A stretch of 51,363 nt of DNA, taken from positions 1-51,363 of the forward strand of contig JAJDEH010000300.1 in NCBI GenBank assembly GCA_029259935.1, in the 5' to 3' direction. The translations under genes were made by a program, and so were the position numbers. Origin of the DNA: Planctomycetota bacterium. Its GTDB lineage: Bacteria > Planctomycetota > Planctomycetia > Pirellulales > Pirellulaceae. Below the pieces are notes generated by a model. It was not told where the DNA came from, searched no databases, and was given only the letters and a program-made list of their open reading frames with translations. Below, piece by piece: positions 8,721 to 17,724 of this stretch. How positions within the stretch are numbered: the stretch's first letter is position 1; each line of letters starts with the position of its first letter.

Positions 8721-10346
8721 ATGGCCCGTAACAGGAAGTACGACTGCATTGTCATTGGTGGTGGACACAACGGTTTGGTCACGGCGGCCTATCTTGCCAA
8801 GGCGGGCAAGACGGTTTGTGTGTTGGAACGGCGAGATGTGCTGGGCGGCTGCGCGACGACCGAGGAACTATGGCCCGGCTACAAAGTCTCGACGGCCGCC
8901 TATGTCATCAGTCTGTTTCTGCCAGAGATCATTCGCGATTTGCGGCTGAAGCATTATGGGCTCAACATTCTGCCGCGCAATCCTTCGTCGTTCACGCCGA
9001 TGATCGACGGCCGGTCGTTGCTGCTGGGTCCGGACGAATCGTCCAACCAGCGCGAAATTTCCAAGTTCAGCGAGAAAGATGCCGAAGCATTTCCCCGCTA
9101 TGAGGCACTTTTGGAACGGGTCGCCGCGGTCCTCGAACCGACCTTGTCCCGCGCCGCGCCCGATCCGTTACCGCTGCCGTCTTCGAACCGCTCGATCGGC
9201 CTGGGCAAACGCCTGCGGGATGCTGGGAAAATGTGGGACATGTACAAGTCGGTCAAGGAGCTAGGGGACGACCTGCCCGACGCGATTGAATTGCTGACCG
9301 GGGCCGCGCGGCCCATTCTGGAACGTTGGTTCGAATCGGAAATCCTGCGCACGACCTTAGCCACCGACGCCATCATAGGCGCGTTTGCCTCGATCTCGTC
9401 GCCGGGAACCGCCTATGTTCTGTTGCACCATGTGATGGGCGAGGCGGGCGGTGCTCGCGGCGTGTGGGGATTCGTGCAAGGCGGGATGGGCGGATTGGCC
9501 GACGCGTTGGAGAAAGCTTGTAACGACTTGCATGTCGACATCCGCCGTGAAGCGGCCGTGAAGAAGATCGTCGCCGAGAACGGAAGAGTCAAAGCGGTCT
9601 GCCTCGAAGACAGTTCGGTCTTGGAAGCGGATGTCGTGGCGTCGAGCGTCGACGCCCATTTAACGTTCGAGGCATTCCTGCAACCGGGCGATCTGCCTGA
9701 ACAATTCAGTAAAGCGATCTCGCAAATCGACTATTCGTCGGCGTCGATGAAGATCAACGTCGCGTTGTCCGAGCCGCCGAACTTCAAGTGCATGCCGTCC
9801 AGCGGCATCGCGCCCCATCATCATGGCACGATGCACATCGGCGAAACACTCAATTTTCTCGAGCGCGCCTACGACGACGCCAAGTACGGCTTTCCCAGCA
9901 CCGAGCCCATTTTGGAAATCACGTTGCCAACCAGCGTGGACGACACGATTGCTCCGGCGGGCAAGCACATCATGTCGATGTTCGTGCAGTACGCACCGTA
10001 TAAACTGGCCGACGGCAAGAACTGGGACGACATCAAGGAAGATTTTGCCGACCGCTGCATCGAACTGCTCGCCCGTTATGCTCCCAACGTGCCCGACGCG
10101 ATCGAACATCGCCAAGTACTCAGCCCGATGGACATCGAGCGCGTCTACGGCCTCACCGGCGGCAACATCATGCAAGGCTCGATGAACTTCAACCAATTGT
10201 TCTTCATGCGGCCCGTCCCGGGCTGGGCCGACCATCGCACGCCGATCAAGGGCCTGTATCTGTGCGGCGCGGCCAGCCATCCAGGTGGCGGCGTTATGGG
10301 CGCATGCGGCAAGAACGCAGCCGAAGAAATCCTGCGGGACATTTGA
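8721..10346 (+). CDS. Phytoene-dehydrogenase-like FAD-dependent oxidoreductase (PYROXD2-like)
   Basis: A 541-aa flavoprotein. The FAD/NAD-binding Rossmann motif is at the N terminus (IVIGGGHNGLVTAAYLAKAG), followed by the second-strand LERRDVLGGCATTEE. The C terminus has the FAD-contacting GLYLCGAASHPGGGVMGACG. The family is that of CrtI-like enzymes, and the HNG variant and overall length fit the PYROXD2/COG1233 branch rather than true carotenoid desaturases. It begins 9 bases after the second permease and probably belongs to the transporter operon, so it may act on an imported compound; that link is inference. No other carotenoid gene is nearby. Confidence 0.85.
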   Translation: MARNRKYDCIVIGGGHNGLVTAAYLAKAGKTVCVLERRDVLGGCATTEELWPGYKVSTAAYVISLFLPEIIRDLRLKHYGLNILPRNPSSFTPMIDGRSLLLGPDESSNQREISKFSEKDAEAFPRYEALLERVAAVLEPTLSRAAPDPLPLPSSNRSIGLGKRLRDAGKMWDMYKSVKELGDDLPDAIELLTGAARPILERWFESEILRTTLATDAIIGAFASISSPGTAYVLLHHVMGEAGGARGVWGFVQGGMGGLADALEKACNDLHVDIRREAAVKKIVAENGRVKAVCLEDSSVLEADVVASSVDAHLTFEAFLQPGDLPEQFSKAISQIDYSSASMKINVALSEPPNFKCMPSSGIAPHHHGTMHIGETLNFLERAYDDAKYGFPSTEPILEITLPTSVDDTIAPAGKHIMSMFVQYAPYKLADGKNWDDIKEDFADRCIELLARYAPNVPDAIEHRQVLSPMDIERVYGLTGGNIMQGSMNFNQLFFMRPVPGWADHRTPIKGLYLCGAASHPGGGVMGACGKNAAEEILRDI

Positions 10347-10363
10347 GAGTTGGAGTTCAGGCT

Positions 10364-12157
10364 CTACGTCGTGTCGATGAAGTATACGGCTATCATGCCC
10401 AAAATGCCGATCACGACCAGGTAGTAGATCGTTGGCAGAATTGTCTTGCGGAGCGTCGCGCCTTCCCGACCGAGCAGCCCCACGGTCGCGGAAGCGGCCA
10501 CCACGTTGTGAATGGCGATCATGTTGCCCGCGGCGGCCCCGACGGCTTGCAGGGCGACAACCATCGATCGCGAAACTCCCAACTTTCCGGCCACGCCGTC
10601 TTGAAACTCCGACAGCATCAGATTGCTGACGGTGTTGCTGCCGGCAATGAAGGCACCCAAAGCACCGATCAGTCCGGCGAAAGCGGGCCAGATGGAACCC
10701 ACGTGCGTCGAAACCCAGTCGGCTAGGGCGACCGGCATTCTGGGCAAACTCTCACCCACGAAATCGACCGCCCCGTTCACATCCGAGTTGATGTAGACCC
10801 GTACCATCGGAACCGTGAACACCAATACAAACCCCGCACCGACCAGCACTCGCGTTGCGTCAAACACCGCTCGTTTGGCAGCATAGAAACTCATGCGATG
10901 CAGAAAGATTGTTATCAAGACGACCACTAGCAGCGTGAAGGCCGGCAGATACAGTGGCACGGTCTTTCCAGCTACAAGATTGGCGGCTTTCCTTGCCTCT
11001 TTGCCTGCCGGGATGCTTTCCCGCGAGTTGTCGAAGTAGTGCAACGTCAACGTGCCATCCGGGTCGACATGCTGACTTCGTACGAACCGATCCTGCTTCG
11101 CCAGCACGCGCTCGAATTTCACGGACTTCAGCAAGTTCCCTATGGGAAGTTTCACATCCGTGCCCGGTACCGTCTGCAATCGCGTGACAACCAGCAGCAA
11201 CGCGACAAGAACGTAGGGCGTCCAAGCCAGCCAAGTCGACATCGTGGAGGTTGTCCGCTCGGATTCACTTTTTTGTTCAAAGGTGCTCAGCCATTCCGAG
11301 GGCCACTGTTGTTGCTTGGGGAATTGCCAGCGGTCCTTGGGGATCAGCCACCCGGCCCGCGCGGCGCTGGTCATGATCACCAGCCCGACCATGCCACCCA
11401 ACAGCGACGGAAACTGCGGCCCCAGAAAAACGGCGGTCAGTATATAGGGAATCGTGAATGCCAAACCGCCCAGCAAAGTAAATGGCAAGACCGACAACCC
11501 CTCGGTCCAGCTTTTCCGCTCGCCAAAAAAACGTGTCATCATGACGACCATCAAAGTGGGGATTAACGTGCCGGTGATGGCGTGCAAACTGGCCGCTCGG
11601 ATCGTGACTTGCTGGATAAATTGCGCGTCCGCCCCGCTTAGCCCATCACCGACCCCGACGACAATCGGCGTGCCAACCGCTCCGAAAGTGACCGCCGTAC
11701 TCTGAATCATCATGCCAATCATCACGGCGCAGGCGGGAGGAAACCGCAAGGCTACCAGCAGGGGAGCCGCGATGGCGGCCGGCGTGCCAAAGCCCGAGGC
11801 TCCCTCGATGAACGAGCCAAACAGCCAGGCCACGATCACAATTTGGATCCGCGGATCGTCGCTGATATCCCGAAAGCTGCGACGGATCGCGTCCATGGCT
11901 CCGGAATGTTCCAGGGTCTTCAGCAGCAGAATTGCGGCGAAAATGATCAGCAACAGGTCGAAACTCATAAACAATCCCTGGATCGATGCCGCCGCCACGC
12001 GCCCCATGCTCACCTGCCAACCAAACAGGGCCACCAAGACCGCCATCGCATACACGACCGGCATCGACCACTTTGCGGGCAGCCGAAAACCGACCAGCAA
12101 CACGGCCGCCAAGAGAATCGGGAGAAGCGCGAGCAATGCCTGAACGTGCAACGTCAT
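10364..12157 (-). CDS. lldP: L-lactate permease family transporter
   Basis: A 597-aa polytopic inner-membrane protein of the LctP/LldP family that imports lactate or glycolate with protons. Family hallmarks are the [20 protein letters not shown] segment at about residues 115-135, the later [21 protein letters not shown] segment near the C terminus, and more than ten hydrophobic helices. A hydrophilic loop of ~100 residues (about 310-400) separates the two membrane halves. It converges on the flavoprotein gene with only 17 bases between stops, and no lactate dehydrogenase is beside it. Exact substrate is inferred. Confidence 0.88.
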   Translation of the reverse strand: MTLHVQALLALLPILLAAVLLVGFRLPAKWSMPVVYAMAVLVALFGWQVSMGRVAAASIQGLFMSFDLLLIIFAAILLLKTLEHSGAMDAIRRSFRDISDDPRIQIVIVAWLFGSFIEGASGFGTPAAIAAPLLVALRFPPACAVMIGMMIQSTAVTFGAVGTPIVVGVGDGLSGADAQFIQQVTIRAASLHAITGTLIPTLMVVMMTRFFGERKSWTEGLSVLPFTLLGGLAFTIPYILTAVFLGPQFPSLLGGMVGLVIMTSAARAGWLIPKDRWQFPKQQQWPSEWLSTFEQKSESERTTSTMSTWLAWTPYVLVALLLVVTRLQTVPGTDVKLPIGNLLKSVKFERVLAKQDRFVRSQHVDPDGTLTLHYFDNSRESIPAGKEARKAANLVAGKTVPLYLPAFTLLVVVLITIFLHRMSFYAAKRAVFDATRVLVGAGFVLVFTVPMVRVYINSDVNGAVDFVGESLPRMPVALADWVSTHVGSIWPAFAGLIGALGAFIAGSNTVSNLMLSEFQDGVAGKLGVSRSMVVALQAVGAAAGNMIAIHNVVAASATVGLLGREGATLRKTILPTIYYLVVIGILGMIAVYFIDTT

Positions 12158-12434
12158 GGCCGAGAAGACCTCAATTCTTGATGGTTGGTCCTGTTTTCGT
12201 AACGCAGGAAAGCGGCTATTCTAAGCAGTGGCGCCCCGGTTGTGTGTTGGCCCCTTTCATCCATCGTGGGATTGCATAAACTGGGACGTCTGGGGGGTGC
12301 ATGTCCATTCATGGCGCTTCGTCGTGATTTGCGTTTGTGGCACCTCCCTGACCTGATTAGAATAACGCACTTCGATCCTGGATGCGTTCCACCGACCGCA
12401 CCCAGTTCAAGTTCGGCACGAAGGAGAACCGTCG

Positions 12435-12779
12435 GTGCAGATAAACATATCCGCCAGGCATGGCGATTTGAGTTCCGCTTCGCAGGAGAAAATTACGGAA
12501 AAGGTGAAAAAGCTTACTCGGCTTTTCGATCGCCTTACCGCCATTCATGTCACGGCCGACCTTGGGAATCGAGATGCTCCCACCGCCGAGATCAGAGCTT
12601 CGGCCGAGCACACCAAGGACTTCGTGGCGACCGCTTCCGCCGGCGAGCTGATGGCTGCACTGGACGGGGCCGTGCATAAGATTGAACAACAGTTACGTAA
12701 ACATAAAGAGAAGTTGACAGGACATAAGGCGACGGGACTGAAACACTTCGAGGCGGAGCCGCCAACTGAAGTTGAATGA
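12435..12779 (+). CDS. hpf: Ribosome hibernation promoting factor (HPF/RaiA family, short form)
   Basis: A 114-aa protein starting at GTG 12435 behind AAGGAG (12421-12426). It has the family start MQINISARHGDLS, the VTADLG...TAEIRASAEH core and the basic KIEQQLRKHKEKL helix that contacts 16S rRNA. It binds the decoding region of 70S ribosomes and stabilises inactive ribosomes in slow growth. At this length it lacks the C-terminal dimerisation domain of long HPF. It heads an hpf-ptsN-ptsH cluster, a common arrangement in which hibernation and PTS-Ntr genes travel together. Confidence 0.9.
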   Translation: MQINISARHGDLSSASQEKITEKVKKLTRLFDRLTAIHVTADLGNRDAPTAEIRASAEHTKDFVATASAGELMAALDGAVHKIEQQLRKHKEKLTGHKATGLKHFEAEPPTEVE

Positions 12780-12851
12780 GGTTGGCGATAGGTTGATGAC
12801 GACGACGTGCGATGTGTTCCGGTCTGGCCGCTGTAACGCGAGGAAACTCTG

Positions 12852-13328
12852 ATGAAGTTCAGTGATTTTGTTAGTCTGCAAGCGATCCGGGCTGATTTAA
12901 GCGCGGATGACAAAGAAGACGTGATAAGCGAATTGGTGGCCGCGCTGGTCGAATCCAGCCAATTGAGCGGAGACGAGCAAGATAGCATCATCAAAGCCAT
13001 CATGAAGCGTGAGGAACTGGGCAGCACCGGGATTGGACGAGGGGTGGCGGTTCCGCATACCAAGCACCCCAGCGTGGATAAACTGATTGGGACCGTGGGT
13101 GTCAGTTCGCAGGGCGTCGACTTCGACAGTCTTGATGGCGAAAAGGTGCAACTGTTCTTTCTGCTGATTTCACCGCCTGATCGCCCTGGAGATCATCTGC
13201 GAGCGCTGGAGAACATTTCTCGTCAACTTCGCGACGAGACGTTCTGCCGGTTTCTCAAACAATCGAAAACCGCGGAGGACATTCAGCAGTTGCTCGAAGA
13301 AGCGGACAACAACCATTTCGTTTCCTAG
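12852..13328 (+). CDS. ptsN: PTS system EIIA, nitrogen-regulatory type (PtsN-like)
   Basis: A 158-aa stand-alone PTS EIIA domain of the fructose/mannitol/Ntr family. The phosphoryl-accepting His is in the conserved GRGVAVPHTKHP motif (His69); FFLLISPPDRPGDHLRALENIS is the usual second hallmark. Such proteins take phosphate from an HPr-type carrier and act as regulators rather than sugar transporters; no EIIB or EIIC is nearby. The HPr gene follows 112 bases downstream. The regulatory target cannot be read from the sequence. Confidence 0.9.
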   Translation: MKFSDFVSLQAIRADLSADDKEDVISELVAALVESSQLSGDEQDSIIKAIMKREELGSTGIGRGVAVPHTKHPSVDKLIGTVGVSSQGVDFDSLDGEKVQLFFLLISPPDRPGDHLRALENISRQLRDETFCRFLKQSKTAEDIQQLLEEADNNHFVS

Positions 13329-13440
13329 AGCCAAACTTTCGAAACTGCCGGAAACGCGAAATGCGTTCACGCGGACAACGCGATGCGACGCTGTCATTTC
13401 AAACAACAAACATTGCCGTGATTGGCCGAAATCGATTGCC

Positions 13441-13740
13441 ATGTCGGAAGCCCACGCAAGACGAAGCGTCACCGTGCAAAATGCACAGGGTCTGCACGCG
13501 CGTCCCGCGTACATGCTGGCCGAACTGGCGGGCAAATATGAATCCAAAGTAGAACTAGTAAAGGATGGTGAACGTGTCGACGGGAAGAGTATCCTGTCGA
13601 TCCTGACTCTTGGTGCCAAGCAAGGAACCGAACTTGTCTTGGAAGCGGTCGGCAGTGATGCCGAAGCAGCCCTGGACGCCCTTGCTGAATTGGAATTTCT
13701 GGGCACCGAGGAAAATCAGGTCACCGAAGAAAACACTTAA
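13441..13740 (+). CDS. ptsH: Phosphocarrier protein HPr
   Basis: A 99-aa HPr. The phosphorylated His is in QNAQGLHARPAYMLAELA (His19). The GKSILSILTLGAKQG segment holds the site equivalent to the regulatory Ser46 of Gram-positive HPr (Ser50 here), so HPr-kinase control is possible. An N-terminal extension of ~8 residues precedes the core, and an acidic tail ends it. It should pass phosphate to the EIIA encoded just upstream. The gene for enzyme I, often next in such clusters, is absent: the next gene is the unrelated TIGR03936 protein. Confidence 0.93.
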   Translation: MSEAHARRSVTVQNAQGLHARPAYMLAELAGKYESKVELVKDGERVDGKSILSILTLGAKQGTELVLEAVGSDAEAALDALAELEFLGTEENQVTEENT

Positions 13741-13799
13741 CGAATAGAAGACAACGGCGTTTGGGATCGCACTTTTGATAAATCAGGTGAATCTTACCG

Positions 13800-13852
13800 A
13801 CAAGCTTCGACCCCTGGCGGCTTAGTCCCAGGCGATGCGAGCTTGTGTTTGT
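13800..13852 (+). terminator. Possible terminator of the hpf-ptsN-ptsH cluster
   Basis: Nested inverted repeats ACAAGCT (13800-13806) / AGCTTGT (13840-13846) and CCTGG (13813-13817) / CCAGG (13828-13832) form a stem-loop 60 bases after the HPr stop, followed by a short T-rich GTTTG. The T run is weak, so termination efficiency is uncertain. The rest of the 345-base gap 13741-14085 shows no convincing gene; open frames there extend the next gene upstream without a start signal. Confidence 0.4.
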
Positions 13853-14085
13853 CGAGCGATCCGCGCCAACTGCCCGATGCTATACTTGGACCGCATCGCA
13901 TGGCCGCCCGGCGCGGCTATGAACGCCCCTCACCGAGGAATTTTGTTCCTCGCCCTCTCTCACTGCGCGGATTCCGTGGCCACGGTTGCCACGTCATGGA
14001 TCGCGAGTTGTCTTTTCCAACGTCAGGCGGCGGTAGCTGCCGCGAAGGCTCGCGCCGCCATGCATGGGATACTAAGAACTTGCTC

Positions 14086-14760
14086 ATGAAACATCGCGTC
14101 CGAATTCGGTTTGGCAAAACTGGCGATCTTCGATGGATCAGCCACCGAGATTTGGCGCGAGCCTTCGAGCGGCTCTTTCGTCGATCGGGCTTGGAACTGG
14201 GGATGAGCGAAGGCTTTCACCCCAAAGCCAAGCTTAGCTTCCCTTCGGCGCTGGCCTTGGGAATCGGCGGACAAGACGAACTGCTCGATATCGAACTGGC
14301 GGAAGAATTGCCGGAAGATGAAGTCGCCCAGCGGCTTCGATCGAGCGCGGTCCCGGGTCTGGAGATTCATACAGTCAAGCGGCTGGATGAGAAGACTCGG
14401 AAAGCCCGCGTGGAACGGCTCACGTATGAGGTGCCGGTGCCCCCGCTCCGACGGGCTAAGGCACGGCAAGCTATCACACATTTGTTAGGCCAAACGTCCC
14501 ACCTAGTCGAGCGCGCGGGTCGCAATGACCCGATCGACGTTCGCGCTGGCCTGGAGCTTTTGGAAATGACCGAGACGGCGCTGCGTTTTTGCCTGTCGGT
14601 CGGTTCCAAAGTAAGCGTCCGACCGCGCGAGGTCTTAATCGCGTTGGGGCTATCCGACTTGGAAGACGAAGGCTTTTATCTGACACGGACCGCGGTGGAG
14701 ATTTCACCGCCGAGCGAACAAGAAAGCACCACTCTCCATGAAGAAGGAAATGCTGATTAA
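14086..14760 (+). CDS. TIGR03936 family protein (DUF2344)
   Basis: A 224-aa protein of the family that is often encoded beside, or fused to, a radical-SAM protein (TIGR03960) and next to RNase E/G. The diagnostic N terminus RIRFGKTGDLRWISHRDL is followed by GMSEGFHPKAKLSFPSALALG; these are the conserved blocks of DUF2344. The start at ATG 14086 is chosen because the conserved block begins immediately after it, although the frame is open 81 codons further upstream. The 3' end overlaps the start of the RNase G gene by 23 bases, showing translational coupling. The radical-SAM partner is not in the window. Molecular function is unknown. Confidence 0.85.
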   Translation: MKHRVRIRFGKTGDLRWISHRDLARAFERLFRRSGLELGMSEGFHPKAKLSFPSALALGIGGQDELLDIELAEELPEDEVAQRLRSSAVPGLEIHTVKRLDEKTRKARVERLTYEVPVPPLRRAKARQAITHLLGQTSHLVERAGRNDPIDVRAGLELLEMTETALRFCLSVGSKVSVRPREVLIALGLSDLEDEGFYLTRTAVEISPPSEQESTTLHEEGNAD

Positions 14761-16354
14761 TGTTTCGCAACCGGAAGAATGCCGGATCGCGATCGTTGAG
14801 GACAATCTGCTTGAGGAACTTTATATAGAACGAGCAAGCCAAGATAACTACGTTGGCAACATCTACAAAGGGAAGGTCGTCAACCTGGAACCCAGTATTC
14901 AAGCTGCTTTCGTTGATTTTGGCGTCGGGCGAAACGGCTTTTTGCACATCAGCGACGTGGAGGCCGAATATTTTCGCCAAGGGGGCATCGACCCGGAAAC
15001 CGCCAAGGAGGACGGTCGTCCCGGCAGCGAAGACTTCGACGTGGACGACGATGGCGACAACAGCAAAGGCCGCCGGCCACGACGACGGCCTCGCAATGGC
15101 GGCCGGCCGCGAGTCAAACCGCCCATCCAAGACCTGTTCAAGCGGGGCGACGACGTAGTGGTGCAGGTGATCAAAGAAGGGATCGGCACCAAGGGCCCCA
15201 CGCTGTCGACTTACGCCAGCATCCCCGGCCGATACTTGGTGTTAATGCCGGCGCTGGGACGCGTCGGGGTTTCGCGCAAGATCGAAGACGACGACGCGCG
15301 GCGCAAACTGCGATCGACCATGCTGGAATTGAATCCGCCCAAAGGCTTGGGATTCATTGTCCGCACGGCGGGGCAAGAGCGTACCAAGAAGGAGTTGTCG
15401 CGCGACTTGGCCTATCTGTTGCGATTATGGAAAGTCCTCGTGCGGCGGATCAAGAAACAACCCGGTCCGTGCGAGATCTATGAAGAAAGCGACATGATCG
15501 TTCGCACGATTCGCGACATCCTGACCACCGACGTCGACGCGATCTACATTGACGAGGAACAAGCCTTCAACCGCGCCAAGGAGTTTCTGCAACTGGTGAT
15601 GCCGCGCCACGTCAGCAAACTCCATCACTACGAAGGCAAGGAGCCGCTGTTCCACAGATATAAGTTGGAAGAGGAAATCACGCGGATTCACAATCGCAAA
15701 GTGCCGCTCAAGGAAGGCGGCTCGATCGTTATCGATCAAACCGAAGCGCTGGTGGCCATCGACGTCAACAGCGGCAGTTTTCGCATCGACGACTCGGCGG
15801 AAGAGACGGCCTATCGAGTGAACGTCGCTGCCTCCAAGGAGATTTCCAGGCAGCTTCGGCTGCGTGACTTGGGGGGCGTGATCGTGAACGACTTTATCGA
15901 TATGCGACGAGAAAAACATCGCCGCGGTCTGGAACGGTCGCTGCGCGATGCCATGAAACGCGATCGAGCGCGGACGAAAATCCTTCGCACCAGCCCGTTT
16001 GGCCTGGTCGAGATGACTCGTCAGCGAATTCGGCCGAGCCTGAAGCGCAGCGTGTACGCCGATTGCCCCTGTTGCGACGGCCGCGCCGTAGTAAAAACGG
16101 CGGAAAGCATGGCCATTGAGGTCGTACGCATGTTGATGCTCGCTAGCCAGCAAGAGAAATGCACCCGAGTGACAGTTCGCGTGAACGATGAGGTTTCCTC
16201 CTATCTAAACAACAAAAAGCGAAAAGAGTTGTCGCTGCTGGAAGACGAAGGCGACATGGTCGTCCAGATTCTGGGCAGCGAAGCGCTCTACCCGGAACAT
16301 CTGGAACTCGATTGCCGCGACAAAGACGGAAATGAAGTTGTACTTCCAGTCTAG
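14738..16354 (+). CDS. rng: Ribonuclease E/G family endoribonuclease
   Basis: A 538-aa protein that cleaves single-stranded RNA (rRNA maturation, mRNA decay). An S1 domain (about 36-150) begins NYVGNIYKGKVVNLEPSIQA and is interrupted at about 88-130 by an acidic then Arg-rich insertion (RRPRRRPRNGGRPR) likely to contact RNA. The catalytic Mg-binding aspartates are in VAIDVNSG and NDFIDM, and the zinc-link cysteines in DCPCCDGRA. The ~540-aa length without a long C-terminal scaffold is closer to RNase G. It is coupled to the upstream TIGR03936 gene. Confidence 0.93.
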   Translation: MKKEMLINVSQPEECRIAIVEDNLLEELYIERASQDNYVGNIYKGKVVNLEPSIQAAFVDFGVGRNGFLHISDVEAEYFRQGGIDPETAKEDGRPGSEDFDVDDDGDNSKGRRPRRRPRNGGRPRVKPPIQDLFKRGDDVVVQVIKEGIGTKGPTLSTYASIPGRYLVLMPALGRVGVSRKIEDDDARRKLRSTMLELNPPKGLGFIVRTAGQERTKKELSRDLAYLLRLWKVLVRRIKKQPGPCEIYEESDMIVRTIRDILTTDVDAIYIDEEQAFNRAKEFLQLVMPRHVSKLHHYEGKEPLFHRYKLEEEITRIHNRKVPLKEGGSIVIDQTEALVAIDVNSGSFRIDDSAEETAYRVNVAASKEISRQLRLRDLGGVIVNDFIDMRREKHRRGLERSLRDAMKRDRARTKILRTSPFGLVEMTRQRIRPSLKRSVYADCPCCDGRAVVKTAESMAIEVVRMLMLASQQEKCTRVTVRVNDEVSSYLNNKKRKELSLLEDEGDMVVQILGSEALYPEHLELDCRDKDGNEVVLPV

Positions 16355-16355
16355 A

Positions 16356-16410
16356 TAGTCGCTGTCCGCAGCGAACATGGCTTAGTCGCTGTTCGCTCCG
16401 CGAACATGGC
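16356..16410. repeat. Two tandem imperfect repeats, each forming a hairpin
   Basis: Between rng and moeA two related units begin TAGTCGCTGT and end CGAACATGGC (16356-16381 and 16383-16410). The first contains TCGCTG/CAGCGA, the second GTTCGC/GCGAAC, so each can fold. They lie directly after the rng stop and resemble short extragenic palindromic units. They could stabilise or terminate the rng transcript, though there is no T run. Confidence 0.5.
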
Positions 16411-16457
16411 GTCGGCTGCCTTGACGAAGCGATTGGTCGGTTCGGACTGATGCCGTA

Positions 16458-17711
16458 ATGAAAGACTCTCGTAAGTCGATTCTGCCGTCGCAAGACGTGC
16501 GCATGCGAGGATTTTCGCGGCGCGTCACGGTCGATGAGACACTCGCTTGGCTCGACCAGCAACTCGGCGTGCTTGCGGGCGAGAGCATTTCGCTTTTGCA
16601 GGCCTCCGGCCGCGTGTTGACGGGCGATGTCGTCAGCCCGGTGAACGTGCCGGATTTTGAACGCGCGATGATGGACGGCTACGCGCTGCGTGCCGCCGAC
16701 ACCCAAGGAGCCACCGCCTACAACCGCTTGCGGCTATCGATCATTGGCGAGGTCTTGCCGGGGCGCGAGTTTGCAGGCCAGGTCGGCCCCGGTCAGGCCG
16801 TGCGAATCATGACGGGCGCGCCGGTTCCGATCGGCGCGGATGCGGTCTTGCCCGCGGAAAACGTCGAAGTGGAAGCCGACGAACTGCTTGCACTGGGCGA
16901 GGTTTCTCCGCAAAAACACATTGGACGTCGAGCGGAAGATATTGCGGCCGGCACTACGGTACTGAGCGCCGGCCGACGGTTGCGGCCCCAAGATATCGGA
17001 GTCTTGTCGTCGATCGGCCTCGCGCAAGTCGAAGTCGTGCGCCGTCCTCGCGTGCGGATCGTCGTCACGGGCAGCGAACTGCTGGCGCCGGGTTCCGTGC
17101 CCGAAGGACCCCGCATCGTCGATGCCAACAGCCCCATGCTGGCCGCCCTGATTCAGCGCGATGGCGGCCTGCCCATCAACCCTGGAATTGTGGCCGACGA
17201 TCCCCGGGAAATTCTTGAGGCAATGCGTGACGACGCCGATGTGATCGTCGTTTCGGGCGGGTCGAGCGTCGGACAGGAAGATCATGCGCCGACATTGCTG
17301 GCCCAACACGGCCAATTGGCGATTCACGGCGTGGCGATGCGGCCCAGCAGCCCGGCAGGCATGGGACGGCTAGACCAGCGGCTCGTATTTCTGCTGCCGG
17401 GCAATCCGGTGTCTTGCCTTTGTGCTTACGACTTTTTCGCCGGCCGCGCGATCCGAGCGCTCGGCGGACGTCACACCGGCTGGCCTTATGCCAAACAGCA
17501 TCTGCCGCTACGGCGTAAACTCGTATCGACCGTGGGACGCGTCGATTATGCCCGGGTTAAGCTTGTCGACGGCGAGGTCGAACCGTTGGCCATCAGCGGC
17601 GCTTCGGTGCTTAGTTCCACCACGCGGGCCGACGGATTCGTCATCATTCCAGGGGACAGCGAAGGAATGGGTGAAGGAGAACGGGTCGAAGTATTCTTGT
17701 ACGACGATTGA
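16458..17711 (+). CDS. moeA: Molybdopterin molybdenumtransferase MoeA
   Basis: A 417-aa enzyme that inserts molybdate into adenylated molybdopterin. Recognisable blocks are the FERAMMDGYALRAADT motif near residue 75, IMTGAPVPIGADAV, VTGSELLAPG, DANSPMLAALI, VVSGGSSVGQEDH (the MoCF-like domain loop) and FLLPGNPVSCLCAYDFF. Alternative in-frame start ATG 16506 (MRGFSRRVTV) would drop 16 residues and fits the family N terminus equally well. The next gene is a second, fused MoeA 13 bases downstream. No other molybdenum-cofactor gene lies in the window. Confidence 0.93.
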   Translation: MKDSRKSILPSQDVRMRGFSRRVTVDETLAWLDQQLGVLAGESISLLQASGRVLTGDVVSPVNVPDFERAMMDGYALRAADTQGATAYNRLRLSIIGEVLPGREFAGQVGPGQAVRIMTGAPVPIGADAVLPAENVEVEADELLALGEVSPQKHIGRRAEDIAAGTTVLSAGRRLRPQDIGVLSSIGLAQVEVVRRPRVRIVVTGSELLAPGSVPEGPRIVDANSPMLAALIQRDGGLPINPGIVADDPREILEAMRDDADVIVVSGGSSVGQEDHAPTLLAQHGQLAIHGVAMRPSSPAGMGRLDQRLVFLLPGNPVSCLCAYDFFAGRAIRALGGRHTGWPYAKQHLPLRRKLVSTVGRVDYARVKLVDGEVEPLAISGASVLSSTTRADGFVIIPGDSEGMGEGERVEVFLYDD

Positions 17712-17724
17712 GGCAACGCGTTTA

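Noticed and set aside
8721..10346. Carotenoid biosynthesis enzyme (true phytoene desaturase)
   Set aside because: No other carotenoid gene is near, and the N-terminal HNG variant and context fit the PYROXD2-like branch.
13843..14085. N-terminal extension of the TIGR03936 protein
   Set aside because: The frame is open but the 81 extra residues lack protein character and the conserved N terminus begins at 14086.
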